A stretch of DNA of 64,000 nt from Antilocapra americana. Lineage: Eukaryota; Chordata; Mammalia; Artiodactyla; Antilocapridae. How positions within the stretch are numbered: position 1 is the first letter of the stretch; each line of letters opens with the position of its first letter. The notes below the pieces were generated by a model, which saw only the letters and a program-made list of their open reading frames with translations, was not told the DNA's origin and did no database searches. The position numbers and the translations under genes were made by a program. Positions 33,297 to 44,910 of the stretch are shown piece by piece. The stretch spans positions 20,999,444 to 21,063,443 of the forward strand of contig ML664199.1 of the NCBI GenBank assembly GCA_007570785.1, in the 5' to 3' direction.

Positions 33297-33507
33297 GGCT
33301 TCCCTGGTGGCTCAGATGGTAAAGAATCTGCCTACAATGCAGGAGACCTGGGTTTGACCCCTGGGTTGGGAAGAAGATATCCCCCTGGAGGAGGATATGG
33401 CAACCCACTCCAGTATTCTTGCCTGGAGAATACCCATGGACAGAAGAGCCTGGCGGGCTACAGTCCCTGGGGTTGCAGAGTCAGACATGACTGAGCAACT
33501 AAGCAGC
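33297..33507 (+). mobile_element. Bov-tA SINE
   Basis: Well preserved: GGCTTCCCTGGTGGCTCAGATGG, GACCTGGGTTTGACCCCTGGG, CCAGTATTCTTGCCTGGAGAA, GGCGGGCTACAGTCCCTGGGG, ACATGACTGAGCAACTAAGCAGC. A small insertion duplicates GAAGA near 33370. No convincing target duplication. Confidence 0.93.
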
Positions 33508-34870
33508 ATTCTGGTGCATCACAAATATATCAACTAATAAGTGAATTATAAAGTGGTTAGACCTTAAAACACAGATAATGAAAAATACTAGGGAAACGAC
33601 TCTCATTTGTATTTCTGCTCATGTACACAAGGCTCTTTGCAAGTCTGCATGAGAGACTATTGACCCTCCAAATAAGTGCAGAGCATGGAAAACCTTGGAT
33701 CATTTGAGTAGTTGGCATTTGACCAACTGTTTTTTTTTTTTTTTATAGTGTTCAGTTGTGAGTCTGGAGCTTTGTTTAGCCCTGTGTTGTTTTTCTCATA
33801 TTTGACGTTCACACTTGTTATAGTGCATGTCTATCCTTTTCCTCATGTTGCTCTCTCTAAGGTTATCTGTGGCTTTGAAAACAAGACTGTGATGAATTAT
33901 ATTTTTGCCCCTTGTTTGTTTTTACCCACGGACCTTTGCCTTGTAACTGAAAATAACAGTTGTCTTAAACAACTGAATATGAATGAATTTAGAGATGCTC
34001 ACATAACCGTGGTGCTATGAACATTGAAAGAATTTGGAGAAACATTCTGAGCTACTAAGGAGATTGAAATTTTCACTGATTTTTGTAACTATTATTGTTT
34101 GGAGAATGAAGACTTCAAGGCTTTTGAGAAGACGTTTTGTAATTGGAACCCATATTTTTAGTGTTTTCCTAACAAATGTGGTAACTTTCCAATCGGGATT
34201 TTGGGGCTTCATATATCAGGATTGTATCATTGCTGGGCAGTGCTTGATATATTTCTTTTTGCCCCTTTCTCTAAGTTTTTGATGGCTTTGTTTGATCTGA
34301 CACTTCACTGGAGTCCCTAAAACATCGAGACTCATGTAATTCATCTATCACCAGTGACAGTTCCATGGACAACATATCATGTCTGACTCTCTATTAGATC
34401 TGCTATAATCTATGGGCTTTGTGATGAATGAAGAGCAGGGTCCTCGATCACACAGCTCTATCACCATTGATCACACCTGGAAACCCTGCACAGACACTAA
34501 TTAGAGGAAAGATTTCTGAAGCCTAAAGTGGGATAGAAATAATTGAAGTAACTGAATCCCCATCTCCCTACAAGTTTGACTTCAGAGCGATCCGCTATGG
34601 GTTTATTCTTTTTCTGCTTGCAACTAGGAATCTTCTTGTCTCCTCTGTGCTGCTGAGGCAAAAGCTACTACCTACACCCATGCATCCAGTGCTTAGAAGA
34701 AACATCCAGGTGTCCCATTTTCTCTGGCTCTGTTCTCATCATTGAAAAGCCATATTCTCACCACTGAAACAAACTAATTACATTTATTTTCATCCATCAA
34801 ATGAGAAAATGACTTAGTCTGGGTTGCTGAGAGTTCTCTGAAAACAGTCTTATCTTCTTTGGGTTCTATA
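33508..34870. other. Unassigned DNA with T-run
   Basis: A T-run of about sixteen lies at 33722-33744. A 102-codon open frame (33712-34020) starting there resembles nothing known and is largely set by the T-run. No gene recognised. Confidence 0.5.
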
Positions 34871-35000
34871 AAGTGCTTCTTAACTTGCAACGTGCATATG
34901 ACTTACCTCTTTTTCAAAGCGCAGATTCTGACTCAGTTGATCTGGGATTGGGCCCAAGGTTCTACATTTTTAACAAAGCCACGCTTTGAAGAACAATGTC
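34871..35000 (+). mobile_element. MER5-type hAT DNA transposon
   Basis: AAGTGCTTCTTAACTTGCAACGTGCATATGACTTACC, GCAGATTCTGACTCAGTTGATCTGGGATTGGGCCCAAGGTTCTACATTTTTAACAAAGCC follows MER5A from its left end inward. Confidence 0.8.
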
Positions 35001-37477
35001 CGAAAAGGAGCTCATGGAAGTATATGCCTGAAGATGGTCTATGCTTGTCCCTGACTTGAACACAGTGAGGAGTCCAGGGTTGTGCAGATTCCAGTTAGAA
35101 AATTATCTACTGTAGCATGTGCCCTTCTTATTTCCATTAACGAATACTAAGCTTCATTATTGATCTAAACAGCCTTGAAGGGTCACACTTCATCCCTGAA
35201 TGAAAGGCTTCAGCACATCCTGAACCCTGAGCCACAACTGCAGGAAAAAAGGGGATTAATTTCACCTCTCTCCATATTGACCCTCCACTTGGGGAGCTAG
35301 TATTTCTGGCTCTGAGCCAGCTGACCTCATCCACAAATTAAGCTGACAGTTTCTTCCAGCAGTAAATGCTGTCTTGGAGCCAAAGCAACATTGACTTAAT
35401 TGGTCTCAAACAATTCTACTGGCCGCAACTTCTCAGATTCCTGAGGGAGAGCCTCGCCGTCCTGCTGAGGTGCTGTGGCCCTTTTTCCTTTCTTCTCCAT
35501 CTTACCTAATGCTGCTGGCCAGTGGGTTGGAGCCGCTGCTCGAGAGAGGAGGGATGAGGTGGGCATTGATTAAGGTGGGTAGACCTTAGATGAAGGCTGA
35601 TTGATCTGGATGTCTAATTAGAGCATGAAGAACAAGGACTGGTGAAGGGCAGAGAATGAACAAACAGGAAAATAGTCTTTGTGGGTTTAAGAATATTTGA
35701 AACCTCTCCTAATGTGTCTCTTTTCCCTGTGGAGTATAAAGACTGAGGTAGCAGAAACCTAAGAACTTCAAAAAGGGAGGAGGAAAAGAGGCTTTCTCAT
35801 TCTCTGTGTTCATTAGAGGTTGCAAAACAACAGCTAAAGCCATGGACTCTTGTTGTAAGTGTTAGTTATGTAGAATGTGGAAATAAATTCAGTAACAGGT
35901 GAATGGGGCTAAGAGGAAGCTATTAGCTGATGGAACTCATGAAACCCAGTGAATTTTTATTCCTTCTTGGTCTGGGATTCATGAATTCCATTAGTTTCTG
36001 GGAAATTGGAATTATATCTGGCCTTGTGAATATATGAGCTTTCTGGTTTTTTTTTTTTTTTTCAATCAGGAATAAGTTCCCTTTCCTTGATCAGGATATC
36101 AAAGTTGTTTGTAATCTATGAAAGCCTAAATAAAAACACAGCTCTAAGGAGCTGTGCACAGAAGAAAATTTTGGCTATAGTCTGTGCTATCTTATGTTAC
36201 TCTACTCCAAACTTGATCAGAAAATATAATAACCAAAAAAGATGGAGCTCATCTTCTTCAATAGCAAGTACTAAGGCTGAAACCGGTTTGCTTGCCTGGG
36301 ATGAACCATTTGAGCTAAGTGTGTGGAGGGACCACTAAAGTTCCTAAAGGAAACTCAGGCCTAGAACAGTTTAAATAACTCATCCTGAGTGTTCTGACAG
36401 AGCTACAATGAAAACTTTCATCAGGTGTCCATTTGCACTTCATCTAATGTTCTAATTCAACTGTCCCTGTCTTAAAAGCATGCTCTAGCCCAGTTTTCTA
36501 TTTCAGCTCTTCGTCTTCCATCATCACCCTGAGTGCTGCATGGCCTTTACATATACTTGTAGAGTCAATGTTACTTAGCATTTTAGTTTTTAATCTCACT
36601 TTATTTTACAAAAACAGTGAAGTTTGAAAGACTGTTCATTTTCAAGGCCTTTTTCTCTTTGCCTTTTAGTCAAAGCTCCATTCTAATATTTCAAAGCTCT
36701 TAAGAATACAGAGGGTTATAAATCCATGCCTGAATCTCCGTTCCATGCATTCTCTTCCTGCCTGTATGTTCTCTAGTCCCATCTGGGTTCATGCAGTTGC
36801 ATTATGCACTCTGACATCCATGTCATGTCATGTTTATCCAACTGTTTTACTCCTAGTCAAAATCGAAAGTTTTTTTTTTTGTCCCCAATTCTCCCAGCAG
36901 CGCCTTCCCAGCTTAGAGAGAATGAAGCTGTTGGCCATCAGTTTATGCATCATCACCAACAATGAACATGCCAGGATCTGACCATTGTTGATGGCAGGGA
37001 AAACAAACAGCTTGATGTTCATTGGCTAGGCTGACCCTCAGCCCTGGGAGCAGTGGGGAAAATCTGCATTTTGATTGGAAGTAAACTGAGGAAACATGAC
37101 ATAGAGTCAAGGAGGGATTGTAGACTGTCCCAGAGGTGTGATTTTTTAACAGACTGATTTTTGGCATTTGAGCAAAATCTCAGCAACTCTCTGGACAGAA
37201 TTTTTATAACTGTCCATTTGCCAAGACTGATGTGTGACTTGAAATAGCACTCCTATTTTACTTAACATGCTCTGGCTTTTGTATACAAATAGTCTGTTTC
37301 CTGTGGCCTGGAAATGGGGACTTTTCCCCCCTTTCTTCCTGTCGTCCCCACTTTGTACCTGTGGCCTCTAAACTTGTGGTGGGTGCTATAGACATGTAAC
37401 CAATGTTTTCTGACAGGAGGTAAATGTTTGGATGGGAGTGGAATCTGCCTTTTATTTGTCATGTGGTACAGGAAAAG
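35001..37477. other. Unassigned DNA
   Basis: No exon or secure repeat in about 2.5 kb. T-runs occur at about 36046 and 36870. An 83-codon frame at 36087-36338 has no known motif. Confidence 0.5.
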
Positions 37478-37650
37478 GAGCAGACTTTGGAAGTCAGACA
37501 GGTCTGGGTCTCAATCTAGAATGTCACTTAATGATTTGATCTCAATGTCCTCATCTTTATCCTGGGTATCAAAGGCCTTCCTAGAGATGTTAGAAGTAAG
37601 TAAATTAGCTTATGTGTAAAGTACTAGCATGTGTGAAGTTCTTGAAATAG
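37478..37650 (+). mobile_element. MIR SINE
   Basis: GGAGCAGACTTTGGAAGTCAGACAGGTCTGGGTCTCAATC, GTCACTTAATGATTTGATCTCAATGTCCTCATCTTTATCCTGG, GTGTAAAGTACTAGCATG matches sense MIR in order. Confidence 0.75.
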
Positions 37651-38889
37651 TTTAGTTCCCTTCCTTGTTTTAGTTGTTTTTTCCTTTTGGTATAAATGCA
37701 AGATATGTTGGAAATATAGAGCAGCCTCAACACAACTTTTACATGAATCTATGGCTTTTCTTTTGAAATTTCTTTTGATAAATAAGGAGGAATAAGGCAT
37801 TGGAATCAGATAGACACAAAACACATTCTCTTTTATATAGAGGGCTTAATTAAAACTAGAGTCTGGACACAAGCACTGTCCAGAGTAAGATGTATTAGTT
37901 ACATAACCACCTCTGTATCTACCACCAGCAATATTCTGTTTTATCTATTGTGTTTGCAGTTAAAGGTGTATTTGTGTCTTCAACAAAAGATGGGCAAGAA
38001 GAGCCTTGTTAAATAGAATATTGGAGAGGTATCAGGAGGTAGGAGATTAGGGGGAGAAGGACCAAGGTGTTGGGCTGGGAAGAAAGAAGAGCAAGGCTGG
38101 ATGGTGAAGGCGTGGCAAGTGGTGTGGACCAGTTGTTGTACTGGGTGGACTGAAGCATCACTGCCTGCTTGCCAGCCTGCCTTTGTTCCCCATGGTCTGG
38201 ATGCCACCAGGGCTGTTCTCTCTTGATTGGGGTCTTTAGGGTTAAGGTTCAGATCTCTCCTCATCCTCTTAAGAACTCTAATAAAGGCACCAGGAGGATC
38301 TTGCTCCCTCTGGCCCAGAATGAGATGAAAGAACAAAGAAACTTGATTCCGTGCCTGCAAATTAAATTTTCTTTATTGGGTCCATTTTTAAAATCCAAGA
38401 GTAAAAGATTCACCTGGACTTGGGGGCATTTCATTTGGACCAGGCTTAAGACCCTTGGATAGAGGATCGAAATGCTACTGGGCAGATTTGGTGGATGTGT
38501 TTTAAAGTGTGTATGTGTGGAGAGGATGAAGGAAGTGTTTTCAATAAAGAAATTTAAAGCTTCTACTGGTCATTGCTAGTGGGGCAGCAGTCTCCTCTCA
38601 AGGACATTTTCAATTCATTTTGACAACTATTTGTCCATTGCCTACTATTTATGGGATGAGAAAAAAGGGTTCTGTTCTCTCCTATGTTTAGTATTATGAT
38701 TAGGCAGAACCAAATTACACAGGAAACATTTCAAAACAAAACATAAATAAAGCACTTAATAATTATCTATCCTGTATGTTTCAATGAATAGTCTGATATC
38801 GGGGTAGTCAGAAGGGTCAATGACTAGCACTTACTTGGTCAGAAACAGTTTCTTGGAAGTGGATTTCATATTGGAATAAAGCCTTGCTC
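37651..38889. other. Unassigned DNA
   Basis: A 126-codon frame on the minus strand (38360-37980) and a 97-codon frame on the plus strand (38169-38462) overlap and resemble nothing known. No clear repeat. Confidence 0.5.
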
Positions 38890-39330
38890 CCTAGTGTGGC
38901 ATACAGCACTGTGCCTAGCTGCAGTTCTTGACCCATCCTTCTCAGGTCATCATATATACCTTAAGAAAGGCTCACAGTTCTCCCTTGCCATACTCCCCCA
39001 TGCCCCTGCACCTTTGCACACATGCTCCCTTGGCCTGGAAGTCTCCTCTCCTTTAATCGCTCATTTATACATAACCTGGTTGGATCTTACTTATTTTTCA
39101 AAATGCATTTTGTGTGTCCCCCTCTTCCAGGAAGCCTTCCCAGAGAGCTCCTTGCAGCCTGAGCTGAACGTTTCTCCTCTGTCACACTCACAGTTGTGTA
39201 TACCTTCCATATGGCATGGGGAAGGCAAACCCTGTGTCCCTGCCCAGACTCTGAGCTCTTTCACACAGTGACTTGTTTTAGTTCTGTGCTCCCTGCTGCT
39301 GTAGTGTTGGCAATCCATAGCCAACTCAGG
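38890..39330 (+). mobile_element. L2 LINE 3' part
   Basis: CACCTTTGCACACATGCTCCCTTGGCCTGGAAGTCTCC, GGATCTTACTTATTTTTCAAAATGCA, CTCTTCCAGGAAGCCTTCCCAGAGAG, CTCTGAGCTCTTTCACACAGTGACTTG follows the order of the L2 C-terminal and 3' region. The 125-codon frame across it is a remnant without function. Confidence 0.65.
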
Positions 39331-41284
39331 AAAAGGTTTCTGTATGCATGAATAAGAGAATGCATTGCTACTTTAGCTGCACACTCCTGGGAAGCAAATT
39401 CCTGTGGCCCAGCCTCCAATTCAGAAGCAGAATCCCTACTGCATAGCTCATCTCTGAAAATTATGCTCTTGCCTGGCAGTGATTCTTATACATCCAAGAG
39501 AGAGCTCGCTTTGCATGGGCCACAGGTGCCCACCTTTCCCTGCTCTCCTGCTGGCAGTTGGCATGACTCCAGGTCACCTCCAGGAATGAGATTGCTGAGG
39601 TCGGCTTCTTCCAAGATGAATGAAAGGTCCTGGTGATTCTAACTGAGCAGGACTCGGGATCCATTTGGGGGCTACCCTCTTTGTGCTGTGCAGAACATGC
39701 TCTATTGGGGAAATGGGTGCTGTGTTTAGTGTTCCATTTTCCCTGCAAGAGATGCAGAGATGTGAGGCCAACCAGAGAGAGGTTAAAGAGATGTGGGAGC
39801 CTTACAGCTGGGGATCATTAACAACAATCAAGACCAACATAAAAAGCCAGCAGGCCTTCCCTCCCTCTTGGCCTTGGAAGCCATCTGGATAGAAGAAATT
39901 TGGTTTAAACTCTGGTAAGGGAACGTTTTCGTACTCTGAGACTGTTCCTTTAACTTCTCGACATAGAAGTCCCTTGAATCCCTAAAATCTGTCCCTTGAA
40001 ACCCTTTACTGGCAAATCTATACCCCTTTAGACCAGAGCAGATGGTGACTGGTGGCATAAACTATGAGGTTCTTAACCTTTGTTAGAAATGCCTGGTAGG
40101 CCCAGCAGATCTTGCCACACATTCTAAAAATTACAGTGCTGTTTTATTCAGAACTAGGCAGGGTTCTTTGACTGCCCTACCCCTGTCCACCTACTAAAGG
40201 CCCACCTTCTGTCACAGGTGGTTAGAACCCAGGTGGCCTCCTGACCATGGTCAGCCTAGTGGTTTACAACAAGGCTTGGCCAAGTCAATCAGGCCTTTTC
40301 TTTTAGAGAATTAGAAGCAGGAGCAGAGGGTATTTGCCATTTATGATATCCCCTTGATATGAAAGGTCAGGGTCATAGAGGATTAGTGCTAGGACCACTT
40401 TTCCTGTTATCACATGCCCACTGAAGTCATAAAGGGCTTTGAAACAGCTGAGCCAAGGGGTTAGATCAAATGAGCAGAGAAGTAAAGTGAAACCCTACAG
40501 GCCCTAAAGGTTTGAAGGAGTCGTCTCTGTTACCGCCTCTTGGTTTCCAAGTTGAAGTCTGTTTCCTGTCCTTGAATGTCCTAACATCCATGACATCATC
40601 CTCCTTTTCTTGACCTTGAGAGTATCACTATTCCTTGCAATGGAAAAATGTCTCAAAACTGTTCTTGTAGGGCTTCACATGACCACGGCACTTTCATTGC
40701 TTTATCTGAACTAAAAACAAATAAACATGTATTTAGGCAAAAGGAGGCTAGAGGGGCCAACCGATGACAGTCCTTACTTCCTTAATTTTTACCGGTTCAT
40801 GGCTTCCTGAGCCCACTGTCTGCGTTCCCTCCTTCCCATGGCCATCTGCGTGTGCAACAGTTTTGACTTGAACTGCATTCAGCATTGCCAGGTCTCTGCA
40901 TGTCTAATTCCAGACATGTAGCACTTTTGTTGAGTTTGCTTAAACAATACCCAGCAACAGGCTTCCCTTACATGCCTCACAACCCTCAGTTGCTGGGCAC
41001 AGTGCAGGCATCCAGCAGCTATGTCTTGACACGGAAAAGTAATGACCTGAGTCGCGTTTTCCTCTGAGATATTAGTGAGTGAAGAAAACTATCCTAGCCT
41101 CTGTATAATTTGCTTTTGCTGCAAAACCAAGGATAGAAGCTCAGGGCCAAGCCCTCATTTCATAGTTGATATTCAGAGTGTCACCGAGGCCAGTTTGATG
41201 ATGGAGGTCCATCCAGGAAATTTTTTTTTTCTTTTTTCACCCAAATGAGATAACCTTATGTTCATTAGTCTGGTATATATTCTC
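39331..41284. other. Unassigned DNA
   Basis: Relatively GC-rich for this window, but with no recognised exon, CpG cluster or repeat. Several short frames on both strands (up to 95 codons at 39748-39461) look like chance. Confidence 0.5.
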
Positions 41285-41620
41285 AGGACCTTGGAATTTT
41301 CATTCTCTTCTCCCTGTGATACTCATAGCTCGGGCCTTAGTTTCATTCAGGTCCTGCTCAGAAATCAGTTCTCTGGAAGTCTTCTCCCTCTTAGCCCAGG
41401 AGTTGCCCTCCATCACCTTTCTCTGTTCCTTCATTGCATATATCACAGATTGACCTTATGTTCCATTTTTTTTTTCTTTCTTTATTCCTTGCTTCCTGCC
41501 CCAATATTGTAAGCCTACAGGTGAAGAGACTTTGTTTTGTTCTTGGTCACATCTTGGTGCCTAAAATAGTGCCAAGCTTGTGGTACCAAAACAGGTATGA
41601 GGAATGAATATATAAATGGT
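41285..41620 (+). mobile_element. L2 LINE 3' end
   Basis: TTTCATTCAGGTCCTGCTCAGAAATC, GGAAGTCTTCTCCCTC, CTTTCTCTGTTCCTTCATTGCATATATCACA, AATATTGTAAGCCTACAGGTGAAGAGACTTTGTTTTGTTC, GGTGCCTAAAATAGTGCC matches the L2 3' terminal region, with a T-run inserted near 41466. Confidence 0.75.
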
Positions 41621-41792
41621 TCATAAAAAGTAAAACAGGAAGTAAACATTGCCCAAGCTTTTACCACTGTAAGATAAATACTGTCAACATTTTGGTGGAT
41701 CACATTCTTGATTTTTTTTTAAAAGAAAGGAAGCATACTATTTTAATTTGATTTTTTTCCAGTTACAATGAAAGTGGATATTTTTTAGTGCT
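41621..41792. other. Short unassigned spacer
   Basis: Nothing recognised. Confidence 0.45.
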
Positions 41793-41965
41793 ACATCAGT
41801 AGTTCTCACCCACAGTGGTACCACAGGTGGAGAGTGCTAAAATGTACCTTCCAAAGCCCTCCTTCACAACAACTCAGTCAGATCCTTTAGAACTAGGGCC
41901 AGCATTCCCAACATTCCCGGCTTTGGAAGTGATTTGAATACACAGCTGGAGTTGCAAATTTCTGG
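41793..41965 (+). mobile_element. MER5-like DNA transposon, diverged
   Basis: It opens with CAGTAGTTCTCACC, the hAT terminal motif of this family. Segments resembling its interior follow in order (AACTCAGTCAGATCC, GGGCCAGCATT, GTGATTTGAATACACAGCTGGAG). The right terminal repeat is not visible. Confidence 0.45.
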
Positions 41966-42119
41966 CCTGCATGGTTATTTTAACTGCATAGAATGAAAAG
42001 TTTTGTCTTGTTTTTACAAATCTAATGGACCGTTCTAGGAATCTTAACCTATGGCCACTGGAGCTAGAGGTACTGACCACTAATTTGGGTTCATAATATG
42101 ATGATATTAGCAAATACTT

Positions 42120-42362
42120 TTATGGTGCTTACTATTAATTTATTGTTTTAAACACACACACACATATGTGTGTATGTATTAATCCTCACAAGAACTGTGA
42201 GTTTGGAACACTGATATCATAATTTTACAGATGAAGAAATTGAAGTACAAAGAGGTTAAATAACTCACTCAATGTCAAGGTTACACAGTCACACAGCTAA
42301 GAAAAAAAGCTGGGATTTGAACCCAGGGAATATGGTTCCTAAACCTGACACTGTACAGCCCA
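42120..42362 (-). mobile_element. MIR SINE with CA/TG insertion
   Basis: GGTGCTTACTATTAATTTATT, AATCCTCACAAGAACTGTGAG, TTACAGATGAAGAAATTGAAGTACAAAGAGGTTAAATAACTC, GGTTACACAGTCACACAGCTAAG, GCTGGGATTTGAACCCAGGG is a well-preserved antisense MIR. An ACACACACATATGTGTGT block at about 42152-42173 interrupts it and contains a perfect 16-bp palindrome. Confidence 0.88.
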
Positions 42363-42376
42363 CTCATGGATTCCAG

Positions 42377-42555
42377 AATATATATATATATATATATACA
42401 TATGTATGTATATATATAAATATGTAATATAGTATATTATGTTGACATATAGAATATATATTATAGTATATCATATTGACATATAATATTAATATAGACA
42501 TATATAAGCATATAGTATTATATATAGTATATCTATATCCTAGAATATATATATA
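42377..42555. repeat. AT-rich repeat with 34-bp period
   Basis: A (TA)n start is followed by about 150 bases of TATAGTATAT-type sequence. Two imperfect units begin at 42428 and 42462 (TATAGTATATTATGTTGACATATA and TATAGTATATCATATTGACATATA), 34 bases apart. It lies between two MIR copies in opposite orientation. Confidence 0.8.
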
Positions 42556-42614
42556 ATTTATTAATTCACATTGATATACTTCCTCAGTTTGAAAATAACT
42601 TTCACTTAGGAAGA

Positions 42615-42808
42615 CAGCATGGTGGAGTAAAATGTCTTTTGGAGACATTTAGCCATTATCTATTTAATGGTTGGCTGACTTTGGACAAATTAACTTCTTT
42701 AGTTTAGCCATATCTGAAAGATGGGAACAGAAATACCAACTGATCACCTGTGGAGGGCGTGTACAGAACATGCCTATTGCCGTGTCTGGAACAGGTAGGT
42801 CCTGATTA
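42615..42808 (+). mobile_element. MIR SINE
   Basis: CAGCATGGTGGAGTAAAATG, GGTTGGCTGACTTTGGACAAATTAACTTCTTTAGTTTAGCC, CTGAAAGATGGGAACAG, GTGTCTGGAACAGGTAGG matches sense MIR in order. Confidence 0.7.
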
Positions 42809-44129
42809 TGTTTTAATCAGTCCTTGAAGACATACTGGGAAGAACCCAGGAGGGGCTTTTGGAAAGGTGAGCTGTGTTGGGCTTGGTGTATAATGTTCTG
42901 CCTTCACTTGTCTCCTTCCAACAGACAGGAAAATTTGATAGCTCTGAATACATTTTGGTGAATCCTCTATTACATCATGGGACAGATGTCTAAAGTCTCC
43001 CTTTCCCCCACTCTCACTGTAAGTTATAGAGGAAAAAGGCACATGGGGATAGAACGGGGGTAAAAAGATAGGTGACATATCTGCCTTTTCTGGTTGTCTT
43101 TATTCTATTTTACTAGTGAGCGATTTAATTTTACTTGCAGAATAACAGAGATGTTAATTGTCATGTCAGAGCTTTTACATGACAAGATACAGTTAGTTAT
43201 TGAATAGATAAGGACAATTTCAATGCAGTACAGTTATGGTTGAGGTAGCACAAGTGAACAGTGACATTTTTTATTTAACTCCCTATTACATTAAAAAATC
43301 AAGTCCTTCCGCCTTTTCTTAAGAAATTATCAGCCATCAGTTGTTTGAACTGTGAGGCTCATGAGTTAAATGTGTCTGAACAATCACATTATAAAGTGTC
43401 CCCTGCCTATGAAATTGCCAACGGAGTCTACTGTTACTCAGATACTCAGAGTCTAAAGAGTAAAGTGTAGGCGAGAGAAGTGAGTGGGTGCAAAGCTGGA
43501 AGGAGAGATTGGAATAGGAATTTCTGCTGAGTGGGAGAGGTGATGGAGGATGAAGAGGGAGACAGAGCTTGGGAGACTGGGGCTGTGACAGTGTGTGCAA
43601 TGGTAGTTTTGCTTTCCTGAGAATTCAGAACTTAGGACACTCCCTGACACGGCCAGAATATTATGTGAGGCTTAGTTACCTGTTTTCTCTCGGTTTTTCT
43701 ACACTGTTTTTATTTCCTTACCCTTCAATACGCTCTACTTGAGTTTGCATCATTGAATCAACTCAGCTCGCAGAAGGCCTGATGATAGTCTATGTGAATT
43801 CTTGGGCTTCATTTTTTGTGACCCTTCAGACTCTTTTGACATTGTATTCCTTTGTCCTAAATGAACAACTTATTCTTGGCTTATGATGCCACATCTTCTG
43901 GAATTTTTTTTTTCCTGCGAGTCTTCTATTCAGTTGCCTGTATCAACTCACTTCTTTCTCCATAATCTTTAAATACTTGAGTTTCAAAGATCTATCCTTG
44001 TCTCTCTTTGAAAGCTGTGTTCCCCCACCCCACCCCAATGCCCCAGGAAATTTTACTTATGCCCCTGGCTTTAAGTACTGTCTGCATTATAGTAGAATCA
44101 CTATAGTGATGACTTGTCATTGTATTTCT
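42809..44129. other. Unassigned DNA
   Basis: No gene or secure repeat. The part at 43440-43620 is purine-rich on the + strand. That gives the minus-strand frames there (87 and 65 codons) a Ser/Pro/Leu-biased and uninformative composition. Confidence 0.5.
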
Positions 44130-44910
44130 CTAGCATGCAAGTCCCTCTAGACTCATATGTGACACCCTCATCCCACACCCCCTGTTTCACAGGCAAACTC
44201 AATCTCTCCAAAGTTGAATTTATCACTCCTGCCCCAAACAGAATCTTTCACTTTTCCCTAAGGCAACCTTGCATCCTGTCTCCTGCCTTCCATCTCCAAA
44301 CGTTTACCAATTCCTGTTGGTCTTACATTCTAAAATTCTTTTAACTCTCCACTTCTCTCCTCCTACCGTCTCATTGTTCTAGATGAAGCTGCCATGATCT
44401 CTTCTCCTTTACCACATGCTCTCTTAATTGATATCCTCACATATCTCTTCCAAATTATTTTCCATTTGCTTTTTCTAATTAACTTCACACTGCTCTGATT
44501 CAAAATATCAGAATCCTTAACACACTCTCAAGTCATGAATGACAGAGCTTGAACCCCTCTCCTGCTTGTTCTCTGAATCCCAGACCCTTTAGTGCCCATA
44601 CTCGTTCCTCACCCAGAGCCTCCCCATGTTCTGTTCCCTCACCCCTGAAATTTCTACCCCTCTCCATATGAATGATTAATTTCTACCTTTTCATTTCCTA
44701 AAGGAAGCATCTACCAACCTCCCAGGTTCTTCTGCTCTCTGCCCTTAGTATACTCCACTATCCTCCTTAATCCAGTACTTACCACACATTGTAACTAAAT
44801 ATACCATGGAGGTGGAAGTCATATCTCTATTGTTCTTTCCTTTCACCCTCATGCCTTCTATGGTTCTTGACACATAGACAGCACTTGGTAAATATGCATT
44901 AAAAGAAATA
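44130..44910 (+). mobile_element. L2 LINE, internal to 3' part
   Basis: GGCAAACTCAATCTCTCCAAAGTTGAATTTATCACTCCTGCCCC matches the L2 ORF2 C-terminal part, then TTGCATCCTGTCTCCTGCC and ACCAATTCCTGTTGG. The 3' region follows with CAGTACTTACCACACATTG and GGTTCTTGACACATAGACAGCACTTGGTAAATATGCATT. Diverged and without a long frame. Confidence 0.65.

Noticed and set aside
34361..34390. TTCCATGGACA and CATGTCTGACTC near each other, as in Bov-A SINEs
   Set aside because: The two motifs point in opposite directions and nothing between them matches the SINE. Chance similarity.
36045..36064. T-run that could mark the tail of an antisense retrocopy
   Set aside because: The sequence to its right shows no recognisable LINE, SINE or processed gene, and no flanking duplication is visible.
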